Of a DNA stretch of 11,382 nt, positions 1 through 7,023 are shown one piece after another. Position numbers and translations under genes: made by a program. Below the pieces are notes generated by a model. The model saw only the letters and a program-made list of their open reading frames with translations, did no database searches and was not told where the DNA came from. Numbering within the stretch: the first letter of the stretch is position 1; each line of letters begins with the position of its first letter. Source of the DNA: Acholeplasmataceae bacterium (GTDB lineage: Bacteria; Bacillota_I; Bacilli_A; ML615J-28; CAG-698); contig DUUA01000114.1 in the NCBI GenBank assembly GCA_012841765.1, forward strand, positions 1 through 11,382, written 5' to 3'.

Positions 1-51
1 ATTTTAATTTTGAAGGCACTTTAATACTTATTAGCAGATAGTATTAATATA

Positions 52-80
52 TAGATAAAAATGCTTTTTTTTGGTATAAT
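52..80 (+). promoter_or_regulatory. Promoter of truB-ribF-mtnN (extended -10)
   Basis: A perfect TATAAT at 75-80 is preceded by TGG (TGn, extended -10). A weak -35, TAGATA at 52-57, lies at a 17-nt spacing. The start of transcription would fall near 87, so the AAGGTG ribosome binding site at 85-90 would sit at the extreme 5' end of the mRNA and the leader would be only about 11 nt. This is inferred from sequence only. Confidence 0.65.
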
Positions 81-97
81 TATTAAGGTGATAAAAT

Positions 98-979
98 ATG
101 AATGGAATAATTATTGTAAACAAAGAAAAAGGGATTAGCTCTTTTTTTCAAATAAAATTAATAAATAAAATATTGAAATCAAAAAAAATAGGACATGCAG
201 GAACTCTTGATCCCTTAGCAACGGGAGTCTTAGTAGTATTGCTTGGTAGTGCTACTAAACTATCTGATTATTTAATTAATGATTCAAAAGAATATGTTGC
301 TGAAATTACAATCGGAATTAGCAGTGATACTTATGATATAACAGGTAATATTGATAAACAAGTAGCTGTAAAAGAAATAGAAAATATCGATGAAGTATTA
401 AAATCTTTTTTAGGTAAAAGTATGCAAACGCCACCTATTTATTCAGCTATAAAACAACAAGGCATGAAGTTATATGAAAAAGCGAGAGAGAACATAGAGA
501 TAATAGTCGAACCTAGAGAAATTTTTATTGATGAGATTAATATAATTTCTAAAGTATTATATACGGATGATAAAGCAATTTTCTCATTTAAAGTTAAAGT
601 TTCTAAAGGTACTTATATTAGATCTTTATGTGTTGATATTGGACAAAAGTTAGGTTATCCTGCTTTGATGTCTAATTTAATAAGAACATCTTCAGGTGAA
701 TTTAATTTGGAAGATAGTTATTCAATAGATGATATTAGAGAAGGCAATTATAAAGTTATTAATATGTTAGAAGCTCTTTCTCGTTATTTGATTATTGATG
801 CTAACGATGAAGTTTATAATTTAGTATTAAATGGGCATCCCCTTAATCCTAATTTAGTAAATGTTGATTTTGATTCTTTAAATGAAAAAGATTTAATAGT
901 GATTAAATATGACGAAAATCTAATAGCAATATATGAAAAAAAAGAAGAATGTTTTAAGGCGAAGAGAATATGGAAGTAA
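98..979 (+). CDS. truB: tRNA pseudouridine(55) synthase TruB
   Basis: The enzyme isomerises U55 to pseudouridine in the T-loop of tRNAs in the cytoplasm. The 293-aa product has the usual length. The catalytic motif GHAGTLDPLATGVL is at residues 32-45 with the nucleophile Asp38. The conserved YSAIK segment follows near residue 115, and the SKGTYIRSL motif, which places the active-site Arg, is at 169-177. The N-terminal loop reads NKEKGISS instead of the usual NKPxGxTS, so the conserved proline is lost, but all catalytic residues are kept. The start ATG has AAGGTG 7 nt upstream. The last codons overlap the start of ribF by 10 nt, which points to translational coupling. The truB-ribF pair is the classic Firmicute order. 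Confidence 0.96.
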   Translation: MNGIIIVNKEKGISSFFQIKLINKILKSKKIGHAGTLDPLATGVLVVLLGSATKLSDYLINDSKEYVAEITIGISSDTYDITGNIDKQVAVKEIENIDEVLKSFLGKSMQTPPIYSAIKQQGMKLYEKARENIEIIVEPREIFIDEINIISKVLYTDDKAIFSFKVKVSKGTYIRSLCVDIGQKLGYPALMSNLIRTSSGEFNLEDSYSIDDIREGNYKVINMLEALSRYLIIDANDEVYNLVLNGHPLNPNLVNVDFDSLNEKDLIVIKYDENLIAIYEKKEECFKAKRIWK

Positions 980-1887
980 TAAAGTTTATATTTAAAAAAA
1001 ATTATAATTTACCAAAACTAGTGATTGCTTTAGGGCAATTTGATGGTATACATTTAGCACATCTAAAAATTATTAAAAAAGTAATTAAAGAAGCAAAAGA
1101 TACAAATAATAAAAGTGCTATTATTACTTTTTATCCTCACCCGGATTTTGTTTTAGGTAAAAGAAAAGAAGAAGGTTATTTAACTCCTTTAGAAGATAAA
1201 GTTGAATTTTTTGAAAATCTAGGTTTAGATTATTTAATAGTTTTAAACTTTACTAAAGAATTAGGTAGTATGGAACCTGAAGAATTTGAAAGAGATGTTT
1301 TAGGAAAGTTTGACATAAAGAAAATAATAGTTGGTTTTGACTATCACTATGGAAAATATGGAAAAGGCAATGTTGAAACTTTAAGAAAAAAATATAAAGT
1401 TTCTGTAATTGAAAAAGTATTATTTGAAAATGAAAAGATGGGGTCAACTCAAGTTAGAAAATATTTACTTGAAGGAAATGTTACTAAAGTAACAAATATT
1501 CTTGGGAGATATTATAATGTTTCTGGCGTAGTTCAATCAGGAAGTAAAATAGGAACTAAACTTGGCTATAAAACTGCAAACATTTTAATTAATAATTCTT
1601 ATTATGATTTAAAACATGGCGTTTATGCAGTTTTTGTTAAAATTGATAAGAAAAAGTATTGTGGAGTAGGTAATGTTGGTTATAATCCGACATTAAATAT
1701 TCAAGAACAACCTAGAATTGAAGTACATATTTTAGATTTTGATGATTCTCTTTATGGTAAGGCAATTTCAATTGATTTTGTGTTTCATTTACGATCAGAA
1801 ATTAAGTTTCTTAATATGGAAGAATTACAAAACCAAATTAAAGAAGATGTAATTAATGCTAAAAGAATTTTAAAAGAAGAGGTCTAA
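970..1887 (+). CDS. ribF: Bifunctional riboflavin kinase / FMN adenylyltransferase
   Basis: The protein converts riboflavin to FMN and then FAD. At 305 aa it is the usual length for the two-domain form. The N-terminal nucleotidyltransferase domain (about 1-170) has GQFDGIHLAH at 22-31, the equivalent of GNFDGVHxGH, and MGSTQVR near 157-163 in place of SSTxIR. The C-terminal flavokinase domain (about 175-305) has GYKTAN at 199-204 where the family has G(F/Y)PTAN, then NVGYNPTL, and IEVHILDF with the expected catalytic Glu251. The changes HxGH to HLAH and PTAN to KTAN are departures from consensus; the overall fold pattern is intact, so I take the enzyme to be active. The start overlaps the truB stop and has only a weak SD, suggesting coupled translation. 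No FMN riboswitch precedes it. Confidence 0.95.
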   Translation: MEVIKFIFKKNYNLPKLVIALGQFDGIHLAHLKIIKKVIKEAKDTNNKSAIITFYPHPDFVLGKRKEEGYLTPLEDKVEFFENLGLDYLIVLNFTKELGSMEPEEFERDVLGKFDIKKIIVGFDYHYGKYGKGNVETLRKKYKVSVIEKVLFENEKMGSTQVRKYLLEGNVTKVTNILGRYYNVSGVVQSGSKIGTKLGYKTANILINNSYYDLKHGVYAVFVKIDKKKYCGVGNVGYNPTLNIQEQPRIEVHILDFDDSLYGKAISIDFVFHLRSEIKFLNMEELQNQIKEDVINAKRILKEEV

Positions 1888-1888
1888 A

Positions 1889-2581
1889 ATGATTGCAATA
1901 ATTGGAGCAATGGAAGAAGAAATAATTTATTTAAAAGAAAAAATTAATATTACTACAAAAAAAACTATTTTTAATTATACATTTTATGAAGGTATAGTAG
2001 GTAAAAATAGAGTTGTTTTTGTAAAAAGTGGCGTTGGTAAAACTAATTCTGGGATATTAGCAGCTATTTTAGTTTCAAACTATAAAATTGATTATGCTAT
2101 TAATATAGGAGTTTGTGGCGGAGTGTACGGATTAGTTAATAGATATGATTTAATAGTTAATACTAATTGTTTTTATTGTGACGTTGATATTAGAGTAGCT
2201 GGAGATTATCAATACGGACAGATGAGCAATTGCCCAAGAAATTTTCCTGCTTCAGAGAAAATTTTGTCAGTTATTTATAAAGAATTTGATATTAATAAGT
2301 ATAAAACAGGTAATATAATAACTAGTGATAAGTTTATTACAGAATCTAAATCATTATCTACATTAATTAATAATTACTATGAAGATGATTATATTACATG
2401 TGTTGATATGGAAAGCGCTTCGTTTGCTCATAGTTTTTACCAATTTAACATTCCTTTTATTTCTATTAGATCAGTTAGTGATATAATTGGTAATAATAAT
2501 ATAATAGAATATGAAAATAGTTTACAAAATGCTGCGAATAATTGTGCGGAATTTGTCTATAGTTTAATTGAAAAGATGTAA
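1889..2581 (+). CDS. mtnN: 5'-methylthioadenosine / S-adenosylhomocysteine nucleosidase
   Basis: The enzyme cleaves adenine from methylthioadenosine and S-adenosylhomocysteine, removing inhibitory by-products of SAM-dependent reactions such as the RsmH methylation encoded in this window. The 230-aa product matches the family length. The N-terminus has IGAMEEEI with Glu11; the nucleotide-binding segment GVGKTNSGILAA and the strand INIGVCGG follow. VDMESASFAH supplies Glu175 and RSVSDI supplies Asp198. These three line up with the catalytic Glu12, Glu174 and Asp197 of the E. coli enzyme. It begins 1 nt after the ribF stop with AGAGGT as ribosome binding site, so it is the third gene of the truB operon. 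Its place between ribF and rpsO is unusual, because those two are normally adjacent. Confidence 0.93.
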   Translation: MIAIIGAMEEEIIYLKEKINITTKKTIFNYTFYEGIVGKNRVVFVKSGVGKTNSGILAAILVSNYKIDYAINIGVCGGVYGLVNRYDLIVNTNCFYCDVDIRVAGDYQYGQMSNCPRNFPASEKILSVIYKEFDINKYKTGNIITSDKFITESKSLSTLINNYYEDDYITCVDMESASFAHSFYQFNIPFISIRSVSDIIGNNNIIEYENSLQNAANNCAEFVYSLIEKM

Positions 2582-2590
2582 CTTTATAAC

Positions 2591-2619
2591 TTTACATTTT
2601 TTGTTTATTATGCTATACT
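2591..2619 (+). promoter_or_regulatory. Promoter of rpsO-pnp (extended -10)
   Basis: TTTACA at 2591-2596 and TATACT at 2614-2619 are separated by exactly 17 nt, and TGC at 2611-2613 gives an extended -10. Predicted transcription start is near 2626, at the foot of the leader hairpin. It begins about 10 nt after the mtnN stop, so rpsO-pnp can be expressed apart from truB-ribF-mtnN. Confidence 0.8.
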
Positions 2620-2627
2620 TATTTATA

Positions 2628-2693
2628 CCAATGACTCTGTTTAACGACTCTCCGACGTTTTACTGGGTATTTGGAAATAAAAATATTAGGAGG
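2628..2693 (+). promoter_or_regulatory. Structured rpsO leader, candidate S15-binding autoregulatory element
   Basis: The leader folds into one long interrupted hairpin. By eye the pairs are CCAA 2628-2631 with TTGG 2671-2674; ACTC 2634-2637 with GGGT 2665-2668, including a U2636-G2666 wobble flanked by C-G pairs; GT 2639-2640 with AC 2662-2663; two U-U mismatches; and AACG 2643-2646 with CGTT 2656-2659. The 9-nt loop (2647-2655) contains UCUCC at 2649-2653, which can pair with GGAGG at 2689-2693, the rpsO Shine-Dalgarno, to form a pseudoknot. A G-U wobble next to G-C resembles the GU/GC element that S15 recognises in 16S rRNA. S15 is known to repress its own mRNA in several bacteria, through differing leader structures. 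Binding here is inferred. Confidence 0.6.
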
Positions 2694-2698
2694 ATAAT

Positions 2699-2971
2699 AT
2701 GTCTTGTATTACAAAAGAAGAAAAAGCAACGTTAGTAGCTAAGTATGGTAAAAATGAAAAGGATTCAGGATCAGTTGAAGTGCAAGTTGCAATTTTAACA
2801 TTCGAAATCAACCGCTTAAATGAGCATTTTAAAACTCATAATCATGATCATCATTCAAAAAGAGGATTATTGAAAAAAGTAGGACACCGTCGTAATTTAC
2901 TTACTTATTTAAGAGAAAACAATGTTGAAAGTTATCGTAATTTAATTGTACAATTGAATTTGAGAAAGTAA
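2699..2971 (+). CDS. rpsO: 30S ribosomal protein S15
   Basis: S15 is a primary binder of the central domain of 16S rRNA and forms an intersubunit bridge. The 90-aa product is one residue longer than the usual 89. The family signature is clear: SGSVEVQVAILTFEINRLNEHFKTH, then NHDHHSKRGLLKKVGHRRNLLTYLR. The start follows a perfect AGGAGG at 2688-2693 with 5 nt spacing. Its own promoter and structured leader lie upstream. The TAA stop is immediately followed by a hairpin, then pnp, the order found in most bacteria. Confidence 0.98.
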   Translation: MSCITKEEKATLVAKYGKNEKDSGSVEVQVAILTFEINRLNEHFKTHNHDHHSKRGLLKKVGHRRNLLTYLRENNVESYRNLIVQLNLRK

Positions 2972-2992
2972 AAGGGTATCTATACCCTTTTT
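2971..2992 (+). terminator. Hairpin between rpsO and pnp (weak terminator or processing site)
   Basis: AAAGGGTA 2971-2978 pairs with TACCCTTT 2983-2990 around a TCTA loop; the T run ends at 2992. The first base is the last base of the rpsO stop codon. No separate pnp promoter is obvious, so some read-through is expected. The hairpin may set the ratio of S15 to PNPase or be a ribonuclease entry site. Confidence 0.6.
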
Positions 2993-3015
2993 ATGTGTAT
3001 ATAAGGAGATGAAAA

Positions 3016-5139
3016 ATGAACGAAAAAAGAATATTTGAATACGTTCAGGGAGATAGGAAATTTATTGTTGAAACCGGAGAACTAGCTAAACAATCAAATG
3101 GGTCTGTTTTGGTTCGGTATGGAGACACTGTAGTATTAAGTGTTTGCGTATATAATGAATCGAAATTTAATTCTGATTTTTTCCCTTTAACCGTATTATA
3201 TCAAGAAAAACTTTACGCAGGGGGTAAAATTCCTGGTGGGTTTTTGCGTAGAGAAGGAAGACCTTCGGAACACGAAACATTAACATCTAGGTTAATTGAC
3301 AGACCAATAAGACCACTTTTCCCTGAGGGATTTAGAAATGAAGTTCAGGTTATAAGTATGGTCTTAAGCTCTAATCCTGATTATTCTGCTGATATGGCAG
3401 CAATGTTAGGCTCATCACTTAGTTTGATGATTTCGGATATTCCTTTTGATGGACCAATTGCTGGAGCGGAAGTTGCAAGAGTAGACGGCAAACTAATAAT
3501 CAATCCTACTAAAGAAGAAAAATTAGCTTCAAATATTAGTTTAATTGTAGCAGGAACAGGTAAAGCTATTAACATGGTAGAATCAAGTGCCAATGAAGTA
3601 TCTGAAAAAGATATGTTAGAAGCTTTAATGTTTGGACATGACGAAATTAAAAGGCTTGTTGCTTTTCAAAATGAAATAGCAAAAGAAATAGGAAAACCAA
3701 AGGTTAAAGTAAATCTTTATACCGTTCCAAGTGATATTGAAACTTTAGTTTCAAAAATGGCTAAAAAAGACTTGCTTGCAGCTGTTGTTATAGAAGAAAA
3801 ATTAGCTCGTTATGCAAAGATTGATGAGATTACAAACAAAGTTATAAATGAACTTTCTATCAAATGGGAAAATGATAAAGATTTAGAAGAAAAAATTAAG
3901 TTTTCTAAAGAAGTTTGCGACATAATAGTTGCTAATGAAGTTAGAAGATTAATTACTGAAGACAAGATTAGACCTGATGGAAGAAAAGTTGATGAAATTA
4001 GACCATTATCTTCTGTGGTTTCAATACTACCAAGAGTTCATGGATCGGCAGTTTTCACTAGAGGACAAACCCAGGCTTTAACAACGGTTACATTAGGTAG
4101 CTTAGCTGAAAGTCAAATAATTGATGATTTGAGTTCAGATGATTCAAAAAGATTTATGCTACAATATAATTTCCCTCAATTTTCTGTTGGTTCAACTGGA
4201 AGATATGGCTCTCCAGGAAGAAGAGAAATTGGTCATGGAGCTCTTGGAGAAAGAGCATTAATGAACATAATTCCAAGTGAAGAAGATTTTCCTTATACTA
4301 TTAGAGTAGTAAGTGAAATTTTAGAATCTAATGGCTCTTCATCGCAAGCATCAATTTGTGCAGGGGTTATGGCATTAATGGATGCTGGTGTTCCTATTAA
4401 AGCCCCAGTTGCTGGTATTGCAATGGGTTTAGTTAGCGATAAAGAAAAATACTCTATTCTAACTGATATTCAAGGATTAGAAGATCATTTTGGTGATATG
4501 GATTTTAAAGTTGCTGGTACTAAAGATGGTATAACGGCTTTACAAATGGATATAAAAATAGCTGGAATTAACGAACAAATACTAAAAGAAGCATTAGATC
4601 AAGCTAAAAAAGGTCGTGTTGCTATTTTAGATCACATGCTTACGACTATTCCTGAATCTAGAAAAGAATTAAGTGAATATGCACCAAAAGTAGAAATGAT
4701 TAGAATTAATCCTGAAAAAATTAAAGATGTCATTGGTTCAGGTGGTAAAGTTATTAATGAAATAATTAGTCAATGTAATGATGTAAAAATTGATATTGAA
4801 CAAGATGGAAGAATTTTTATTATGCATTCAAGTTATGAATGGCTTAGAAAAGCAAAAGGATTAATTGAAGATATAGTTCGAGAAGTTGAAGTTGGCAAAA
4901 TATATACTGGAAAAGTTGTTAACATTATCGAAATTGGTGCTTTTGTCCAATTATGGCCATCATGTGAAGGATTAGTTCATATTTCAAAAATTGCTAATGA
5001 AAGAATTAATAAAGTTGAAGATGTGCTTGCTGTTGGTGATGAAATAGCTGTCAAGGTTCTTTCAGTTGATGATAGAGGCAGAATCAATTTATCTAGAAAA
5101 GATGCATTAAAACAAACTACTGAAGAAAATAAAAAATAA
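3016..5139 (+). CDS. pnp: Polyribonucleotide nucleotidyltransferase (PNPase)
   Basis: PNPase is a trimeric 3'-5' phosphorolytic exoribonuclease that degrades mRNA using phosphate. The 707-aa product is full length. Domains in order are RNase PH domain 1 (about 1-230, with [14 protein letters not shown] and [13 protein letters not shown]), a helical linker, RNase PH domain 2 (from about 325, with [15 protein letters not shown]), a KH domain near 557-620 with the VIGSGGK loop, and an S1 domain near 625-695 ([13 protein letters not shown]...GLVHIS). Asp490, Asp496 and Lys498 in DHFGDMDFK match the E. coli active-site residues 486, 492 and 494. Ribosome binding site AAGGAG lies 7 nt before the ATG. 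It follows rpsO and ends in a terminator. Confidence 0.98.
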   Translation: MNEKRIFEYVQGDRKFIVETGELAKQSNGSVLVRYGDTVVLSVCVYNESKFNSDFFPLTVLYQEKLYAGGKIPGGFLRREGRPSEHETLTSRLIDRPIRPLFPEGFRNEVQVISMVLSSNPDYSADMAAMLGSSLSLMISDIPFDGPIAGAEVARVDGKLIINPTKEEKLASNISLIVAGTGKAINMVESSANEVSEKDMLEALMFGHDEIKRLVAFQNEIAKEIGKPKVKVNLYTVPSDIETLVSKMAKKDLLAAVVIEEKLARYAKIDEITNKVINELSIKWENDKDLEEKIKFSKEVCDIIVANEVRRLITEDKIRPDGRKVDEIRPLSSVVSILPRVHGSAVFTRGQTQALTTVTLGSLAESQIIDDLSSDDSKRFMLQYNFPQFSVGSTGRYGSPGRREIGHGALGERALMNIIPSEEDFPYTIRVVSEILESNGSSSQASICAGVMALMDAGVPIKAPVAGIAMGLVSDKEKYSILTDIQGLEDHFGDMDFKVAGTKDGITALQMDIKIAGINEQILKEALDQAKKGRVAILDHMLTTIPESRKELSEYAPKVEMIRINPEKIKDVIGSGGKVINEIISQCNDVKIDIEQDGRIFIMHSSYEWLRKAKGLIEDIVREVEVGKIYTGKVVNIIEIGAFVQLWPSCEGLVHISKIANERINKVEDVLAVGDEIAVKVLSVDDRGRINLSRKDALKQTTEENKK

Positions 5140-5142
5140 AAT

Positions 5143-5165
5143 GTGGCTTTTGCCACTTTTTATTT
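5143..5165 (+). terminator. Rho-independent terminator after pnp
   Basis: GTGGC 5143-5147 and GCCAC 5152-5156 form a 5-bp stem around a TTTT loop, followed by TTTTTATTT. It lies 3 nt after the pnp stop and slightly overlaps the proposed rnpB -35. Confidence 0.8.
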
Positions 5166-5192
5166 ACTTATTTTACAATTGTGTGTTATAAT
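5163..5192 (+). promoter_or_regulatory. Promoter of rnpB (extended -10)
   Basis: A perfect TATAAT at 5187-5192 is preceded by TGT (extended -10). TTTACT at 5163-5168 is a fair -35 with an 18-nt spacer. The alternative TTTACA at 5172-5177 is too close. Start of transcription would be near 5199, inside or just at the P1 helix of the RNA. Confidence 0.65.
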
Positions 5193-5195
5193 ATA

Positions 5196-5535
5196 GTGTA
5201 TTCGGGTAATCGAGCAATTTTAATTGTTAGGAAAGTCCTTGCTAGCACAGCTGAGATGCTGTAGTGTTTATGCCTAATCAATTCATAAGTTAGGACATCT
5301 GGAAGGTGATGGCGAGAATTTATCCTGTTAAATGGATAAAAGCTCCTAAGGTGCCACAGAGACGATGCCTATAGGAAACTATAGGAGTGGAACGGGTAAA
5401 CCCCATAAGCTAGAAACCCAAATTTGGTAGGGGAATCTTAAATCATAAATGAATTGATTTAAGACTATTTTAAATAGAGATAAATGATTACCGCTTAGTA
5501 ATAAGTACAGAACAAGGCTTACAGAATACATTCCA
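5196..5535 (+). ncRNA. rnpB: RNase P RNA, type B (Bacillus class)
   Basis: This is the catalytic RNA that removes the 5' leader of pre-tRNAs with the RnpA protein. Recognition rests on several conserved blocks shared with the B. subtilis RNA: TTCGGGTAATCG at the 5' end, AGGAAAGTCC at 5229-5238, CTGAGATGCTGTAGTGT, GTGCCACAGAGACGA, GTAAACCCC, AAACCCAAATTTGGTAGGGGAA and, at the 3' end, ACAAGGCTTACAGAA. P1 forms from 5196-5203 (GTGTATTC) and 5524-5531 (GAATACAT). A helix CCTATAG/CTATAGG with a GAAA tetraloop lies at 5368-5385. CTTAAATC 5437-5444 and GATTTAAG 5456-5463 form a helix where B-type RNAs carry P15.1. GGT at 5426-5428 is the likely site that pairs with the tRNA CCA end. About 335-340 nt is compact for type B (about 400 in B. 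subtilis). The exact ends are uncertain by a few bases. Confidence 0.95.
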
Positions 5536-5540
5536 TTTTT

Positions 5541-5562
5541 AAATCCCTGTACAGGGATTTTT
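5541..5562 (+). terminator. Rho-independent terminator of rnpB
   Basis: AAATCCCT 5541-5548 pairs perfectly with AGGGATTT 5553-5560 around GTAC, with the T run ending at 5562. It stands directly after the RNA and 7 nt before the engB ribosome binding site, so engB translation signals lie just past it. Confidence 0.8.
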
Positions 5563-5579
5563 ATTATAGAGGTGAAAAG

Positions 5580-6167
5580 ATGTTTAAAAAATGTGAATAT
5601 GTAATTAGTGCTGTTTCCAGAAAACAGAATCCTAATATTTCAAATGTTCCTGAATTTGTTTTTTTAGGTAGAAGTAATGTTGGAAAAAGTAGTTTTATTA
5701 ATTTTTTAGTTAATAGAAAATTACTTGCAAGAACATCTACTAAACCAGGAAAGACAATTGCAGTAAATTTTTATAATATTGATGATAAAATGTATTTTGT
5801 TGATGTACCTGGTTATGGTTATGCCGCTAGAAGTTTCGAGCAAAAAGATAAATTTGGTGGATATATAGAAGAATATTTAGTTGATAACCAGAATATTAAA
5901 ATTGCCTTTTTGTTAATTGATACAAAAGTTGGACCTACTCAAGATGATGTTATTATGATCAATTATTTAAAGTTTTTAGAACTTAATATTAAAGTAATTG
6001 CAACTAAATCCGATAAAGTAGGTACTACTCATTTGTTTAAGCATAAAAATAACATTATTAAGAAGCTTTCTATTTCAGAATCTTCTTTGTTTGTTACATC
6101 AAGTTTAAAAAACATTGGAAGAGAAAATATTCTGAAAATGATAGAAGAAAATGTAATAAACAGTTAA
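5580..6167 (+). CDS. engB: Ribosome biogenesis GTP-binding protein EngB (YsxC/YihA)
   Basis: EngB is an essential small GTPase needed for late assembly of the 50S subunit. The 195-aa product has the family length. All GTPase motifs are seen: G1 GRSNVGKSS at 30-38, the switch I region RTSTKPGKT, G3 DVPGYG at 75-80, G4 TKSDK at 142-146 and G5 TSS at 173-175. The start ATG has GAGGTG upstream. The gene commonly follows lon or clpX in Firmicutes, but here it follows rnpB. I see no separate promoter between the rnpB terminator and the gene, so expression may depend on read-through of that short-tailed terminator. No clear terminator follows it. Confidence 0.96.
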   Translation: MFKKCEYVISAVSRKQNPNISNVPEFVFLGRSNVGKSSFINFLVNRKLLARTSTKPGKTIAVNFYNIDDKMYFVDVPGYGYAARSFEQKDKFGGYIEEYLVDNQNIKIAFLLIDTKVGPTQDDVIMINYLKFLELNIKVIATKSDKVGTTHLFKHKNNIIKKLSISESSLFVTSSLKNIGRENILKMIEENVINS

Positions 6168-6187
6168 TTATTTGCTAGTTTATTTCG

Positions 6188-6216
6188 TTGACTTACGTAA
6201 GAATTTATAGTATAAT
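6188..6216 (+). promoter_or_regulatory. Promoter of yceD-rpmF
   Basis: TTGACT at 6188-6193 and TATAAT at 6211-6216 lie 17 nt apart, close to the sigma-A consensus. This is the only promoter in the window with a near-consensus -35, and the only one without TGn before the -10. Transcription should start near 6223. Confidence 0.85.
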
Positions 6217-6240
6217 ATAGAAGTTATAAGGTTAATGTTT

Positions 6241-6630
6241 ATGAAATGGTCGCTACAACAATTATTTAAATATGGTGATAAGTCTTTCGATTTTGAATTT
6301 ACTATCGATTTACGTGAAAGAATTGAAAATATTGATGATATTATTGATATTTCTTTAGTTCATGTACATGGAGAAGGAATACATATTTGGGAAGACCGTT
6401 ATCAATTTAATCTTTATATTAACACTAATTTAATTTTAGAAGATGCAGTAACTTTAGATTTATTGGAATTTCCAATTGAAATAAATACTGTTGAAACTTA
6501 TGATGTTAAAGAAGGTTATAATGAAGATGTTAGAATAATTGAAATGAATACAATAGATTTAACAGATGCAATCTGGGAAAATATTTTATTATTAAAACCT
6601 ATGCGAATAACTAAAACAGATACTGAATAA
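6241..6630 (+). CDS. yceD: YceD/YlbN family protein (DUF177), short form
   Basis: The family is almost always encoded just before rpmF, as here, and is linked to 23S rRNA or large-subunit assembly; its exact role is not settled. The second ATG (6241) is preferred over 6235. It gives MKWSLQQLFKYGDKSFDF, which resembles the MKW(S/T)xxQL start of Bacillus homologues, and it places TAAGG (6227-6231) 9 nt upstream instead of 3. That yields 129 aa. Seen features are the SLVHVHGEG segment, the beta-rich middle, and the closing WENILLLKPMRI. Homologues usually run to 165-180 aa and end with an acidic or Cys region and a DPRxxxL motif; this protein stops after KPMRITKTDTE, so that tail is missing. Confidence 0.85.
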   Translation: MKWSLQQLFKYGDKSFDFEFTIDLRERIENIDDIIDISLVHVHGEGIHIWEDRYQFNLYINTNLILEDAVTLDLLEFPIEINTVETYDVKEGYNEDVRIIEMNTIDLTDAIWENILLLKPMRITKTDTE

Positions 6631-6656
6631 CAAAATATATCACGAGGTGAAGAGAA

Positions 6657-7001
6657 ATGGCAATTGTTCCACAAAGACGGACTTCTAAAACTAGAAAACG
6701 TCAACGTCGTAGTCATCAAGCTTTAACTACTCCAGGAATTATGGTTTGCCCTAATTGTGGCGAAGTTAAATTGGCTCACGTTGTATGCCCTTCATGTGGT
6801 TTTTATGATGGTAAAAAAGTTATAAATATCAAAGTAAAAGGAGAAGAAACAGCAGTTCAAGAAACTGTAAAAACAGAAAAAGCTCCTAAGAAAAAGGTCG
6901 CTAAAGCTCCTAAAAAAGCTGCAACTGATGAAAAAGCTTCTAAAAAAGCAAAATCAGCTGAAAAAAAAGCTCCTACCACAAAACAGAAGAGCCCAAAATA
7001 A
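6657..7001 (+). CDS. rpmF: 50S ribosomal protein L32 with a long lysine/alanine-rich tail
   Basis: L32 is a small zinc-binding protein of the 50S subunit. Residues 1-59 are a complete normal L32: [20 protein letters not shown], then a C4 zinc ribbon with Cys31, Cys34, Cys44 and Cys47 (CPNC and CPSC). Typical bacterial L32 ends near residue 57-60. Here the frame runs on for about 55 residues (60-114) of low-complexity Lys/Ala/Pro/Thr sequence with repeats such as KAPKK and KASKK, similar in composition to histone H1 tails. Codon use is like the rest of the window and there is no internal stop, so the tail looks genuine. The ribosome binding site is CGAGGTGAAG. The gene follows yceD by 26 nt and is closed by a strong terminator. 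Confidence 0.95.
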   Translation: MAIVPQRRTSKTRKRQRRSHQALTTPGIMVCPNCGEVKLAHVVCPSCGFYDGKKVINIKVKGEETAVQETVKTEKAPKKKVAKAPKKAATDEKASKKAKSAEKKAPTTKQKSPK

Positions 7002-7023
7002 TATTTTATTTTTAATATTATTT

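Noticed and set aside
21..47. Inverted repeat TTAATACT / AGTATTAA, possible terminator of the upstream gene
   Set aside because: An all but A/T stem with an 11-nt loop and no T run directly after; expected by chance in such AT-rich DNA.
1..97. Possible 3' end of a preceding gene such as rbfA
   Set aside because: Two frames stop at 22-24 and 39-41, but the few residues available match nothing I can recognise.
900..970. FMN riboswitch before ribF
   Set aside because: The upstream region is truB coding sequence and has none of the conserved FMN aptamer blocks.
1253..1447. Open frame on the - strand (64 codons)
   Set aside because: It lies fully inside ribF, has low-complexity composition and no SD; a shadow of the real gene.
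3381..3593. Open frame on the - strand (70 codons)
   Set aside because: It lies inside the conserved RNase PH domain of pnp and has no recognisable motif.
6193..6200. Palindrome TTACGTAA inside the yceD promoter spacer, possible operator
   Set aside because: Only 8 bp and not repeated elsewhere in the window; no regulator can be tied to it.
6516..6719. Open frame on the - strand (67 codons)
   Set aside because: It spans the yceD-rpmF junction antisense to two well supported genes, with no SD or promoter.
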